The notes under the pieces were generated by a model that worked only from the letters and a program-made list of their open reading frames with translations, was not told the origin of the DNA and did no database searches. The position numbers were made by a program, and so were the translations under genes. From Rhodobiaceae bacterium (GTDB lineage Bacteria; Pseudomonadota; Alphaproteobacteria; MED-G09), in NCBI GenBank assembly GCA_002723035.1, contig PBNH01000025.1, positions 1 through 35,883 on the forward strand: a DNA stretch of 35,883 nt, in the 5' to 3' direction. Below, piece by piece: positions 1-8,419 of the stretch (positions are counted from its first letter, which is position 1; every line of letters begins with the position of its first letter).

Positions 1-50
1 CTGGTCTTCGAAACCAGGTGTCAGAGGTTCGAATCCTCTAGGGACCGCCA
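1..50 (+). tRNA. tRNA-Arg (anticodon TCG), 3' part only
   Basis: The window opens inside a tRNA. The anticodon stem CTGGT/ACCAG closes the 7-base loop CTTCGAA, giving anticodon TCG (reads CGA, Arg). A 5-base variable region GTGTC follows, then T-stem AGAGG/CCTCT around loop TTCGAAT, acceptor strand AGGGACC, discriminator G and an encoded CCA ending at 50. The D-arm and 5' acceptor strand lie outside the window. The loop resembles that of selenocysteine tRNA, but the anticodon is not TCA and the variable arm is short, so Arg is preferred. The gene ends 16 bases before the next start codon. Confidence 0.85.
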
Positions 51-66
51 AATTTGAGGTTATGAA

Positions 67-1452
67 ATGAAACAATTACCGCTTCCAGATATTAATCATT
101 CCTTATTAGAAATGGTTGGTAATACACCTTTGCTAGAAATTAAAAATATTGATGTTGGTTTATGTAGATTATTTGTAAAAATGGAATCTCAGAATCCAGG
201 TGGATCTATTAAAGATCGTGTTGCAGTGTCAATAATTGAACAGGCTGAGCGTAACGGTTTATTGAAAGATGGTGGCACCATAGTAGAGGCTACAGCAGGA
301 AATACTGGGCTAGGTTTGGCATTAATTGGTGTTCTAAAGGGTTATAGGGTAATTTTGGTTATTCCAGACAAGATGAGCCAAGAAAAAATTCTTCATCTTA
401 AAGCATTGGGGACTGAAATAATTTTTACTCGATCAGATGTGTCGATTGAACATCCTGAGTATTACCATAATATTGCTGAGAGAATTGTTAAAGAAACCCC
501 AGGTGCTTTTTACGCTAATCAATTTGGTAATCCAGCAAATGTTTTAGCTCATGAGAAAACAACTGGGCCAGAGATCTGGGAACAAATGAATCACGACCTT
601 GATGCTTTCGTAGCTGGGGTTGGCTCTGGTGGCACTCTAACAGGTGTTGGTAAATTTCTAAAAAGCGTGTCTCCGAAAACTACGATTGTTGCTGCAGATC
701 CTGAAGGATCTATCATTTATGACGCAGTAAAAAAGGGATCTTTTGAATATAAAGGTGGATCCTGGCTTGTTGAGGGTATTGGAGAAGATTTTATTCCAGA
801 TATTCTAGATCTATCGTTTGTTGACGATGCTGTAACTATTCATGATAGCGTAGCCTTTGAGACACTGGATATTTTGTTGAAAAAAGAAGGTATTTTAGCC
901 GGATCTTCAGCAGGAACATTGGTGGCTGGAGCCATAGAATGGTGTAAGGCTCAAACAGAGCCAAAAAGAGTTGTTACATTGATATGCGATACAGGTAATA
1001 AATATCTTTCAAAGGCTTTTGATGACGCTTGGTTGAGTAATAATGGTCTTGATAATCGTAATTTAAAAAATGATTTAAGCGACCTTATTGTAATGCGTGC
1101 CGACCAAGGACAAGTAGTGAGTGTCAAGAAAGATGATACAGTTGCTATTGCTTATAATAGAATGCGAAATTCAAATATTTCTCAACTTCCAGTTATAGAT
1201 GATGGGAATGTTATTGGTGTAATTGAGGAAAGTGATATTTTAAAAAATTGCTTGAATAATGAGGAAGGTTTTTCAGATCTAATATCAAGTGTGATGTCTA
1301 AAACAATCAATCAACTAGACTCAAAAGCCTCAATTGATGAATTATCTAAAATTTTGGAAAATGAAAATTTTGCTATGATTATGGAAAACAATACTTTTAT
1401 TGGATTGTTAACTAAAGTTGATTTATTAGCATACTTAAAGAAAAATATATAA
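67..1452 (+). CDS. Cystathionine beta-synthase with C-terminal CBS-domain pair
   Basis: PLP enzyme expected to condense serine with homocysteine to cystathionine, the first step of reverse transsulfuration in the cytoplasm. The fold-type II PLP domain spans about residues 8-320. PLP lysine K49 lies in NPGGSIKDR, the substrate loop is EATAGNTG, and the phosphate-binding glycine loop is GVGSGGTLTG near 180. Residues about 343-461 form two CBS motifs (Bateman module), as in mycobacterial-type 460-residue enzymes. There is no N-terminal heme-binding extension. TGAGG lies 7 bases before ATG 67; the ATG at 62 stops after two codons. It is 9 bases from the cystathionine lyase gene, so they form an operon. 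An O-acetylserine sulfhydrylase role is possible, but the CBS pair and the neighbour favour cystathionine synthesis. Confidence 0.88.
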   Translation: MKQLPLPDINHSLLEMVGNTPLLEIKNIDVGLCRLFVKMESQNPGGSIKDRVAVSIIEQAERNGLLKDGGTIVEATAGNTGLGLALIGVLKGYRVILVIPDKMSQEKILHLKALGTEIIFTRSDVSIEHPEYYHNIAERIVKETPGAFYANQFGNPANVLAHEKTTGPEIWEQMNHDLDAFVAGVGSGGTLTGVGKFLKSVSPKTTIVAADPEGSIIYDAVKKGSFEYKGGSWLVEGIGEDFIPDILDLSFVDDAVTIHDSVAFETLDILLKKEGILAGSSAGTLVAGAIEWCKAQTEPKRVVTLICDTGNKYLSKAFDDAWLSNNGLDNRNLKNDLSDLIVMRADQGQVVSVKKDDTVAIAYNRMRNSNISQLPVIDDGNVIGVIEESDILKNCLNNEEGFSDLISSVMSKTINQLDSKASIDELSKILENENFAMIMENNTFIGLLTKVDLLAYLKKNI

Positions 1453-1461
1453 GAGGTAGTT

Positions 1462-2622
1462 ATGGCTAAAGATAAAACAGGATTTGATACTAGAGCTATT
1501 CATGCTGGTCAGAAAAGCGACCCTGTTACTGGTGCTGTTATGACACCAATATATGCATCATCAACATATGAGCAGGAAAGCCCTGGTATGCACAAAGGTT
1601 ATGAGTATTCTAGAACATCTAACCCAACTAGAAAGGCTCTTGAGGATTGTGTTGCTGACCTTGAGGGTGGTGACTCAGGTTTTGCATTCGCTTCAGGTAT
1701 GGCTGCAACATCAACTATTTTGGAATTACTTGATGCTGGCGATCATGTAATAGCCTCTGATGATCTTTATGGTGGTACATACAGATTAATGGAAGATGTT
1801 AGAAAAAGAACTTCATCTCTGGATTTTAGTTTTGTAGATTTTTCAAGTACTGAAAATATTTTAAAAGAGGTCAAATCAAATACAAAAATGTTATGGTTAG
1901 AAACCCCATCCAATCCGTTATTAAAAATTACTAATCTTGAGGAAATTTCATCTGTTATTACTGATAAAAATATTATTAAAGTCTGTGATAATACCTTTTC
2001 ATCTCCTTGGATACAAAGACCACTAGATTTTAATTTTGATATTGTAATGCACTCAGCAACAAAGTATATCGGTGGGCATTCTGATGTTGTTGGTGGTCTG
2101 GCTATTACATCAAAAAATAGAACTGACTTATCAGAAGAGCTTGCCTATTTAATTAATGCCAGTGGTGGTATTGCAGGACCTTTTGATAGCTTTCTTCTTT
2201 TAAGAAGTCTTAAAACCTTATCAGTAAGGATGCAAAGGCATTCAGAAAATGCTCAAGCAGTTGCAGAATTTTTAGAAAGCCACCCTTCAGTCTCAAAAAC
2301 TATTTATCCTGGCCTTATAAGCCATCCCCAGCATGATATTGCTAAGAAACAGATGAATATGTTTGGTGGTATGGTTACTTTTATTGTTAAAGATGGTTTA
2401 TCATCAGCAAAAAAGCTACTAGAGAATTTAGAGGTTTTTACTCTTGCAGAAAGCTTAGGCGGTGCTGAGAGTTTAGCTGAGCATCCTGCAATTATGACTC
2501 ACGCCTCTATCCCAAAGGAAACACGAGAGTCTCTAGGGATTGATGATGGACTAATTCGTTTATCTGTAGGCCTTGAGTCAATAGAAGATCTTATCAGTGA
2601 TTTAGATAATGCATTAAAATAA
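1462..2622 (+). CDS. Cystathionine gamma-lyase / gamma-synthase (Cys/Met PLP family)
   Basis: Fold-type I PLP enzyme of the trans-sulfuration family, 386 residues, which is the usual length. The Schiff-base lysine is K201 in HSATKYIGGHSD. The phosphate-contact YSRTSNPT motif is near 49-56 and the SGMAA loop near 78-82. The family contains both gamma-lyases (cystathionine to cysteine) and gamma-synthases, and sequence alone cannot separate them. Its position directly after cystathionine beta-synthase makes gamma-lyase, completing homocysteine-to-cysteine conversion, the better inference. AGAGG precedes the ATG. Its 3' end is 3 bases from a convergent gene, with no terminator between. Confidence 0.85.
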   Translation: MAKDKTGFDTRAIHAGQKSDPVTGAVMTPIYASSTYEQESPGMHKGYEYSRTSNPTRKALEDCVADLEGGDSGFAFASGMAATSTILELLDAGDHVIASDDLYGGTYRLMEDVRKRTSSLDFSFVDFSSTENILKEVKSNTKMLWLETPSNPLLKITNLEEISSVITDKNIIKVCDNTFSSPWIQRPLDFNFDIVMHSATKYIGGHSDVVGGLAITSKNRTDLSEELAYLINASGGIAGPFDSFLLLRSLKTLSVRMQRHSENAQAVAEFLESHPSVSKTIYPGLISHPQHDIAKKQMNMFGGMVTFIVKDGLSSAKKLLENLEVFTLAESLGGAESLAEHPAIMTHASIPKETRESLGIDDGLIRLSVGLESIEDLISDLDNALK

Positions 2623-2625
2623 AAT

Positions 2626-3825
2626 TTATTTAATTCCTACCTTAAAAGCATTAAATTTATATACCCAACTTGATTGAATTAATATTAAAGGAATAATTTT
2701 ATTTAGAATATATAAGCCTGAATGAATAATAAATTTTAGTATTGGGTTTTTAATATGAAATATTTTTAAATTTCTTAATGAACTCTTTTGAAGTTTTTTA
2801 ATTCTTTTTTCTCTAAATTTTTGAAAATATAAAAGATTATTTTTAGAATAATTATGTTCTGAAATAAGTCTTGATAGAATTATTGCATCCTCCATAGCGC
2901 TGTTACCTCCCTGACCATATGAAGGTGACATAGGGTGGGCTGCATCACCAATTATTACAGCTCTTTTGGATACCCAGTTTTTAATAAATTTAATATCAAA
3001 TAATCCCCATTTATTGGGTTTATCAATATTTTCTATGATTTCCTCAACTGTACTATTAACTTTACCAAAATCCTTTTTTAAATCTTCTTTACTGCCAAAT
3101 TGATGCCAAGATTGACCAAGCCATGTATCTTTTCTAACAGTTCCAATAAAATTGAGAAGATTATTTTTTCTTATAGGATAATGAACAAAATGTTTTTTAT
3201 TACCCATCCATATAGTAGGTGGTAGCGATTTAACTTTTTCTGATAGATCCTCCATTTTGATAACACCTCTCCAAGCAATAACATTTGAAAATTTACTTTT
3301 TGCAGTTGGGTTTAAAACTTCTCCTACTTTAGAATTGATACCATCGCACCCTATAATTAATGACCCTTCAATTCTATCATTATTATTAAATTTTATACTG
3401 ACGTGATCTTTTTTTTCTTCGAATTCCTCAAGCTCATATCCAAAAAAAATAATTTCTGAATTAATTTTGTTTATTTCATCAAATAAAATATTAATTACAT
3501 CCTTTCTATGAGCCTGAAAAAAGGGATATTTGAATTTTTTTTCACAGCTGTTGTTTAAGTTTTGTCTGGCTAGCAACAAACCATTATTGAAATTCCTCAG
3601 TTCTATATTCTTTGGTTTACAGGCTAAAGAGTTAATTTTTTCTTCTAGCCCTAAATTATATAAAATTGAACTTCCATTCGGGCTAATGTTTATCCCCGCA
3701 CCTCTTTGTTCAATTTCTTTTTCTTTTTCAAAAATTTGAACATTAATGTTTTTTTTTAAAAGAGCTAAGCCTAGAGTTAATCCGCTAATACCAGCACCAA
3801 TTATTATAATTGGTTTATTTTTCAT
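2626..3825 (-). CDS. FAD-dependent monooxygenase (salicylate / 3-hydroxybenzoate hydroxylase type)
   Basis: Group A flavoprotein monooxygenase of the aromatic hydroxylase family, using NAD(P)H and O2. All three fingerprints are present: FAD Rossmann loop GAGISG at residues 10-15, the DG motif at D161-G162 (IIGCDGINSKV), and the GD motif at G293-D294 (VIIGDAAHP), followed by the GQGGNSAMEDA helix. Length is 399 residues from ATG 3825. An upstream TTG at 3843 in frame is rejected because AGGAAA lies properly before the internal ATG and the FAD strand begins at once. The C-terminal 40 residues are hydrophobic (about 355-390), hinting at membrane association. Divergent from acetoacetyl-CoA synthetase. 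The substrate is unknown. Confidence 0.82.
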   Translation of the reverse strand: MKNKPIIIIGAGISGLTLGLALLKKNINVQIFEKEKEIEQRGAGINISPNGSSILYNLGLEEKINSLACKPKNIELRNFNNGLLLARQNLNNSCEKKFKYPFFQAHRKDVINILFDEINKINSEIIFFGYELEEFEEKKDHVSIKFNNNDRIEGSLIIGCDGINSKVGEVLNPTAKSKFSNVIAWRGVIKMEDLSEKVKSLPPTIWMGNKKHFVHYPIRKNNLLNFIGTVRKDTWLGQSWHQFGSKEDLKKDFGKVNSTVEEIIENIDKPNKWGLFDIKFIKNWVSKRAVIIGDAAHPMSPSYGQGGNSAMEDAIILSRLISEHNYSKNNLLYFQKFREKRIKKLQKSSLRNLKIFHIKNPILKFIIHSGLYILNKIIPLILIQSSWVYKFNAFKVGIK

Positions 3826-3853
3826 AAGGTTTCCTGATTTCAATAAATAATCA

Positions 3854-3879
3854 GATTGTCATTTTTTATGGGATTGTCA
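3854..3879. promoter_or_regulatory. Direct repeat GATTGTCA in divergent promoter region
   Basis: Two identical GATTGTCA octamers begin at 3854 and 3872, an 18-bp repeat period, in the 83-bp gap between the FAD monooxygenase (minus) and acetoacetyl-CoA synthetase (plus). On the minus strand the second copy contains a perfect -35-like TTGACA (3875-3880), although no convincing -10 lies at the right distance. An activator or repressor site for one or both genes is an inference. Confidence 0.3.
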
Positions 3880-3908
3880 ATAAGCCTTGTTCATATGATT
3901 ATTAAGCT

Positions 3909-5849
3909 ATGAATAAGATTTTATGGAATCCAGATAAAGAAATCATGCATTCCTCATCAATGATGAAGTTAGGCAAAACTTTCGGCTTCGTGAAAGATGA
4001 TGAAAATCTTGATTATGCTTCGCTTCATAATTGGAGTGTGAATAATCTTGATACCTTTTGGAGAGAGGTTTGGGAAGGTAATAATATCATCGGTAATTTT
4101 GGCGAAGTGGTATTTTCTTCAAACGAGGATATAAGAAAAGCTTCTTTTTTTCCTGGTGCAGAATTAAATTTTGCTGAAAATCTTCTTGTTGGTGATGAGA
4201 ATCGTCAAGCAATTAGCTTTCATGGCGAAGGAAGAGAGGGCTTTAGTTTGACTTTAAAACAACTTAGAGAAAACGTTGCTTCATTAGCTAAATGGATGAA
4301 GAAAGTAGGTGTGGAAAAAGGTGATTGTATAGCAACATTACTTCCAAATTGCCCAGAAACAATTATTACCATGTTAGCCTCCTCATCTTTAGGAGCTGTT
4401 TTCACTTCTTGCTCACCTGACTTTGGTATTGAAGGAATTCTCGATCGATTTGGCCAAAGTAAGCCAAAAATTTTAATTTCATGTGATGGCTATGGCTATG
4501 GGGGAAAAATTTTTGAAATTAAGAAAAAAACGATTGAGGTTAAAAAGTCTATTTCATCAATTAATGAGTTGGTTTTTGTTAATTATCTCTCAAAAAATAA
4601 AGAGGAAGATAGTTTATCTTGGAATAATATTTTAGAAAAAAATAAAACAAAAAAAATTAATTTTGAGCGAGTCCCGTTTAATTCGCCTTTGTATATTTTA
4701 TATTCAAGTGGAACAACTGGAAAACCAAAGTGTATTGTTCATTCTGTAGGAGGGGTACTTCTTCAGCATATCAAAGAACATACATATCACTGTGATTTTA
4801 GAAAAGATGATAGAATAATGTATTTCACCACTTGTGGCTGGATGATGTGGAATTGGATGGTTTCAGCACTAGCTAAAGAAGTTACTCTAGTAATATATGA
4901 TGGTTCACCAGTTGAACCAGATATGAATATATTATTTAAAATTGCTGATACAGAAAAACTTACTTTTTTAGGTGTGTCGGCAAAATATATCGATAGCCTA
5001 GCAAAGGCTAATGTCGAACCAAAAAAATATTTTAACTTATCAAGTTTAAGAGTAATTGCCTCAACCGGTTCACCGCTTGGGCTGCTTGGATATGATTGGG
5101 TTTACTCAAATGTAAAAGATAATGTTCAATTATCTTCTATGTCAGGCGGAACGGACTTGGTTGCTTGTTTTGTAGGTGGCAATCCTTGTCTGCCTGTCTT
5201 TAGGGGGGAAATTCAATGCGCTATTTTAGGTATGGATACACAATCATGGAAGAGTCAGAATAATGATATTATAAATGAGGCTGGAGAATTGGTTTGTGTA
5301 AAGCCTTTTCCATCAATGCCAATAGAATTCTTAAATGATAAAGATGGTGAAAAATATAAAAAAGCTTATTTTACAAAGTATTTAAATGTTTGGCACCATG
5401 GTGATTTTCTTATTAAAACAAATAGAAAAACTTTTATCGTTGAAGGAAGATCTGATGCAACTCTAAATCCTGGTGGAATTAGAATTGGTACCGCTGAAAT
5501 ATACCGACATGTAGAAAATCATGAAAAGGTAAAAGAAGCTCTCGCTGTTGGTCAGGATTGGGAAGGGGATCAAAGAATAATCCTATATTTAATTTTGAAA
5601 GAGGGAATCCTACTTGATAATGAATTAAATATTGAAATTAAATCACTAATAAGACAGAAAGCCAGTCCAAGACATGTACCGTCAAAAATTTTTCAAGTAG
5701 ATGATTTTCCTAGAACAAGGTCGGGTAAAATTTCTGAGCTTGCTGTTAAAGATATAATTCACGGTAAAGAAATTAAGAATACTGAGGCGTTAATCAACCC
5801 TGAGATACTGAATAATTTTAGAGACTTTAAGGATTTATTTGAAAAGTAA
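3909..5849 (+). CDS. Acetoacetyl-CoA synthetase
   Basis: ATP-dependent acyl-CoA synthetase of the ANL superfamily, 646 residues, matching the usual length of about 650 for acetoacetate-CoA ligases. The N-terminal WxP(S)-type cap is followed by the P-loop-like SSGTTGKPK near 266, the GRSDATLNPGGIRIG hinge and A8 region near 511, and the C-terminal acylation lysine in RTRSGK near 606. It activates free acetoacetate to acetoacetyl-CoA, which the thiolase at 19911-21101 could cleave to two acetyl-CoA. No Shine-Dalgarno is seen. A -10-like TATGAT at 3894-3899 sits just upstream of ATG 3909, so the transcript may be almost leaderless. Confidence 0.88.
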   Translation: MNKILWNPDKEIMHSSSMMKLGKTFGFVKDDENLDYASLHNWSVNNLDTFWREVWEGNNIIGNFGEVVFSSNEDIRKASFFPGAELNFAENLLVGDENRQAISFHGEGREGFSLTLKQLRENVASLAKWMKKVGVEKGDCIATLLPNCPETIITMLASSSLGAVFTSCSPDFGIEGILDRFGQSKPKILISCDGYGYGGKIFEIKKKTIEVKKSISSINELVFVNYLSKNKEEDSLSWNNILEKNKTKKINFERVPFNSPLYILYSSGTTGKPKCIVHSVGGVLLQHIKEHTYHCDFRKDDRIMYFTTCGWMMWNWMVSALAKEVTLVIYDGSPVEPDMNILFKIADTEKLTFLGVSAKYIDSLAKANVEPKKYFNLSSLRVIASTGSPLGLLGYDWVYSNVKDNVQLSSMSGGTDLVACFVGGNPCLPVFRGEIQCAILGMDTQSWKSQNNDIINEAGELVCVKPFPSMPIEFLNDKDGEKYKKAYFTKYLNVWHHGDFLIKTNRKTFIVEGRSDATLNPGGIRIGTAEIYRHVENHEKVKEALAVGQDWEGDQRIILYLILKEGILLDNELNIEIKSLIRQKASPRHVPSKIFQVDDFPRTRSGKISELAVKDIIHGKEIKNTEALINPEILNNFRDFKDLFEK

Positions 5850-5853
5850 TTTT

Positions 5854-7383
5854 CTATTCGGCATTTAGCTCATTATAATTTGGCCTTGACATCATAAAAT
5901 AATATTCTGTTCCATATCCAGGGTAGTTATTAATTATTTTTCCTTCTTCCGTCTTATACCAGCTACCACAATTAGATGCCCAAACTGTTTCGTTGAGTTT
6001 CTTCTGTAGTTTATTATTATACGATTCCATGGCTGTATTTTTTACATCTAGGTAATTTAGTTTATTATTTTTTAAGTATCTTAAGCATTTCATTATGAAC
6101 ATTATCTGTGACTCAATCATATAAATTATTGAAACATGTCCAGTATTTGTATTTGGGCCATAACAAATATAAAAGTTAGGGAAGTTTGGTACCATCACTC
6201 CTCTGTATGCCTCGGCTCCATTGGACCATACATCATCTAGTTTTATTTCATTTAATCCTATAATTTTAACTGGAGATATAAAAATATTAGCTTCAAAACC
6301 TGTGCCAAATATAATTGCATCTACTTCATGATGATTTCCATCTTTAGTTATTATTTGATTACCTACAATTTTATCTATTAATGATGTCTCAAGACATACA
6401 TTATCTTTACAAATAGCAGGATAATAGTCATTAGTTGGTATTATTCTCTTACAACCAATTGGGTAATCAGGTATAAGTTTTTTCCTCAATTTTTCATCCC
6501 TAATTTGTTCTTCAATCAACATAAAAGCCCCAGCTTTATAAACATCCTCGAATTTAAATAACTTAAATTTAGTAAGAATAGCTGAAACAACTTTTTCGAA
6601 AATTTTTACTGCCTTGTTGTTTTTATAGTAAAAAGCTAAATAGTTTCTTTCTTGAGTTAAATAAAAGTAAAATCTGTACATCCTTGCTAAAAGAGGAATA
6701 TTTCTTAAACAAAATTTTTCAAATGAACCATATGGTCTATCAGGTTTAGGAACTATCCAATTATTACTTCTTTGGAAAATAGTTAATTTCTCAACTTTTT
6801 CTGCTATTTTAGGAATAAAGCCAATTGCGCTTGGTCCATTTCCAATAACGGCTACTTTTTTCCCCTCTAAATTATAATTATGATCCCATTGTGCACTGTG
6901 GAAGCTGTGCCCATTAAAATCTTTTAAACCATTTATTTCAGGATATTTGGGTTTATTAAGTTGTCCAAGGCCACTTACCAATGATAGAGATCTGAAAACT
7001 TCACCATTAGATAAAAACGTCTCCCAATATTTATCTTTTTGATTATATTTTGACTTTTTTACCTCACTATTAAACTTTATATGTGGCCTTATTTTAAATT
7101 TATCAGTTACACTTTCTAGATACTCAAGTATCTCATATTGTTCAGGAAAAGTTTTGGACCAATTAGGATTCATTGAAAATGAATAGGAATAAAAATGTGA
7201 TGGAACATCACAACATAATCCTGGGTATGTGTTAATTCTCCAGGTTCCCCCAACACCGTCATTTTTTTCAATGATTAAAAATGTTTGATTTTTCTCTTTG
7301 AGGAGACTATGTGCCATTCCTATTCCTGAGACACCTGCTCCAAGAATAATAATATCATATATAGTATTGCTATTACTTCCCAT
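5854..7383 (-). CDS. Flavin-containing monooxygenase, Baeyer-Villiger type
   Basis: Class B flavoprotein monooxygenase, 509 residues. FAD site GAGVSG is at 15-20, and GGTWR near 45-49 is typical of Baeyer-Villiger enzymes. The type I BVMO fingerprint FxGxxxHxxxW(D) is intact at 156-167. The second dinucleotide site GNGPSA (NADPH) is at 181-186. Such enzymes insert an oxygen next to a carbonyl, converting ketones to esters or lactones. It is divergent from a dehydrogenase-dehydrogenase-esterase operon, which suggests the ester product may be hydrolysed and the alcohol oxidised; this is inference. Its 3' end lies 4 bases from the acetoacetyl-CoA synthetase stop. An N- or S-oxidising FMO is the alternative. 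Confidence 0.83.
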   Translation of the reverse strand: MGSNSNTIYDIIILGAGVSGIGMAHSLLKEKNQTFLIIEKNDGVGGTWRINTYPGLCCDVPSHFYSYSFSMNPNWSKTFPEQYEILEYLESVTDKFKIRPHIKFNSEVKKSKYNQKDKYWETFLSNGEVFRSLSLVSGLGQLNKPKYPEINGLKDFNGHSFHSAQWDHNYNLEGKKVAVIGNGPSAIGFIPKIAEKVEKLTIFQRSNNWIVPKPDRPYGSFEKFCLRNIPLLARMYRFYFYLTQERNYLAFYYKNNKAVKIFEKVVSAILTKFKLFKFEDVYKAGAFMLIEEQIRDEKLRKKLIPDYPIGCKRIIPTNDYYPAICKDNVCLETSLIDKIVGNQIITKDGNHHEVDAIIFGTGFEANIFISPVKIIGLNEIKLDDVWSNGAEAYRGVMVPNFPNFYICYGPNTNTGHVSIIYMIESQIMFIMKCLRYLKNNKLNYLDVKNTAMESYNNKLQKKLNETVWASNCGSWYKTEEGKIINNYPGYGTEYYFMMSRPNYNELNAE

Positions 7384-7459
7384 ATTAGCGAGATTATATT
7401 TAGGGTATGGATTTGCAAGTTAAATCTTATATTATGACTTATCAAATTAAGGAAATTTT

Positions 7460-8401
7460 ATGAAAGCTGTAAATTATTCTGAAGGTAAGGTTAATGTGAT
7501 TAATGCTCCAAAACCCTCAGGTGAAGGGGTCCTGGTCAAGATAAATTCTTGCGGTATTTGTGGGACAGATATTCATATGTTGGATAGCAATGGATACTTC
7601 CCTCATATTGCTGGTCATGAGATGACTGGTAATCTAACTGACGGAACTTTTGTAGCCATTGAACCTTTAAAATATTGTGGAAAATGTGAAGTTTGTAAAT
7701 CTGGAGATTATAACCTTTGCTCTGCTGATGAGGCTGATATGATAGGTCTTACTTCTGACGGAGGAATGGCTGAGGAAATTATTGTTCCAGAGCATAGTCT
7801 TGTTAAGTTGAATCAGGAAATGGATCCAAAAATATCTTGTCTTGTTGAACCTATAGCTGTTGCAGTTCATGGGTATGTACTAACTAAAACTGAGTCAAGT
7901 CATAGGGTTGCTGTTGTTGGTGGTGGGTCTATTGGCCAGTGCGCAGTTTTTGCTGCTAAAGCAATGGGTTGCGAAGTTGATCTTTTTGCTAGATATGAAC
8001 ATCAATTTCAAGCAGCTGAAATGTGCGGCGTAAAAGAACCAAGTGGTGTATATGATAGAGTCGTTGATTGTGTGGGTTCAGCTGATGCAATTCAAAAATG
8101 TATTGAACTTCTTAAACCTCAAGGAAAAATAATTGGATTAGCAGTTGCCTGGGATGATATTCAAATTCCAGGTATTCCTGCTGTAAATAAAGAGGCTTCA
8201 TATCATACATCTCGTTGTTATGGATTAGGTGCTAATGGGCGTGATATTGATATTGCAGCAAAAATGCTTTTTGATTTTAAAGAGCTTGTATCAAAAATTA
8301 TAACTCATAGATTTCCTATAGATGCTGCGCAGGAAGCTTTTAAAACAGCTGCAGACAGAAAATCTGGTGCAATAAAAGTTGTTTTAGATATAAATACTTA
8401 A
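7460..8401 (+). CDS. Zinc-dependent alcohol dehydrogenase (MDR family)
   Basis: Medium-chain dehydrogenase, 313 residues, somewhat short for the family (about 340). Catalytic zinc ligands C34 (GICGTD), H53-E54 (GHE) and E130 (VEP) are present, as are four structural-zinc cysteines C73, C76, C79 and C87. The NAD(P) Rossmann loop is GGGSIG at 154-159. It resembles sorbitol/threonine-type dehydrogenases acting on secondary alcohols; the exact substrate is unknown. AAGGAA precedes ATG 7460. It is the first gene of an operon with the FMN dehydrogenase 18 bases downstream and is divergent from the Baeyer-Villiger-type monooxygenase. Confidence 0.82.
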   Translation: MKAVNYSEGKVNVINAPKPSGEGVLVKINSCGICGTDIHMLDSNGYFPHIAGHEMTGNLTDGTFVAIEPLKYCGKCEVCKSGDYNLCSADEADMIGLTSDGGMAEEIIVPEHSLVKLNQEMDPKISCLVEPIAVAVHGYVLTKTESSHRVAVVGGGSIGQCAVFAAKAMGCEVDLFARYEHQFQAAEMCGVKEPSGVYDRVVDCVGSADAIQKCIELLKPQGKIIGLAVAWDDIQIPGIPAVNKEASYHTSRCYGLGANGRDIDIAAKMLFDFKELVSKIITHRFPIDAAQEAFKTAADRKSGAIKVVLDINT

Positions 8402-8419
8402 TTAAAATAGGAAATACCC

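Noticed and set aside
1-50. Selenocysteine tRNA (selC)
   Set aside because: The loop context resembles selC, but the anticodon is TCG rather than TCA and the variable region has only five bases.
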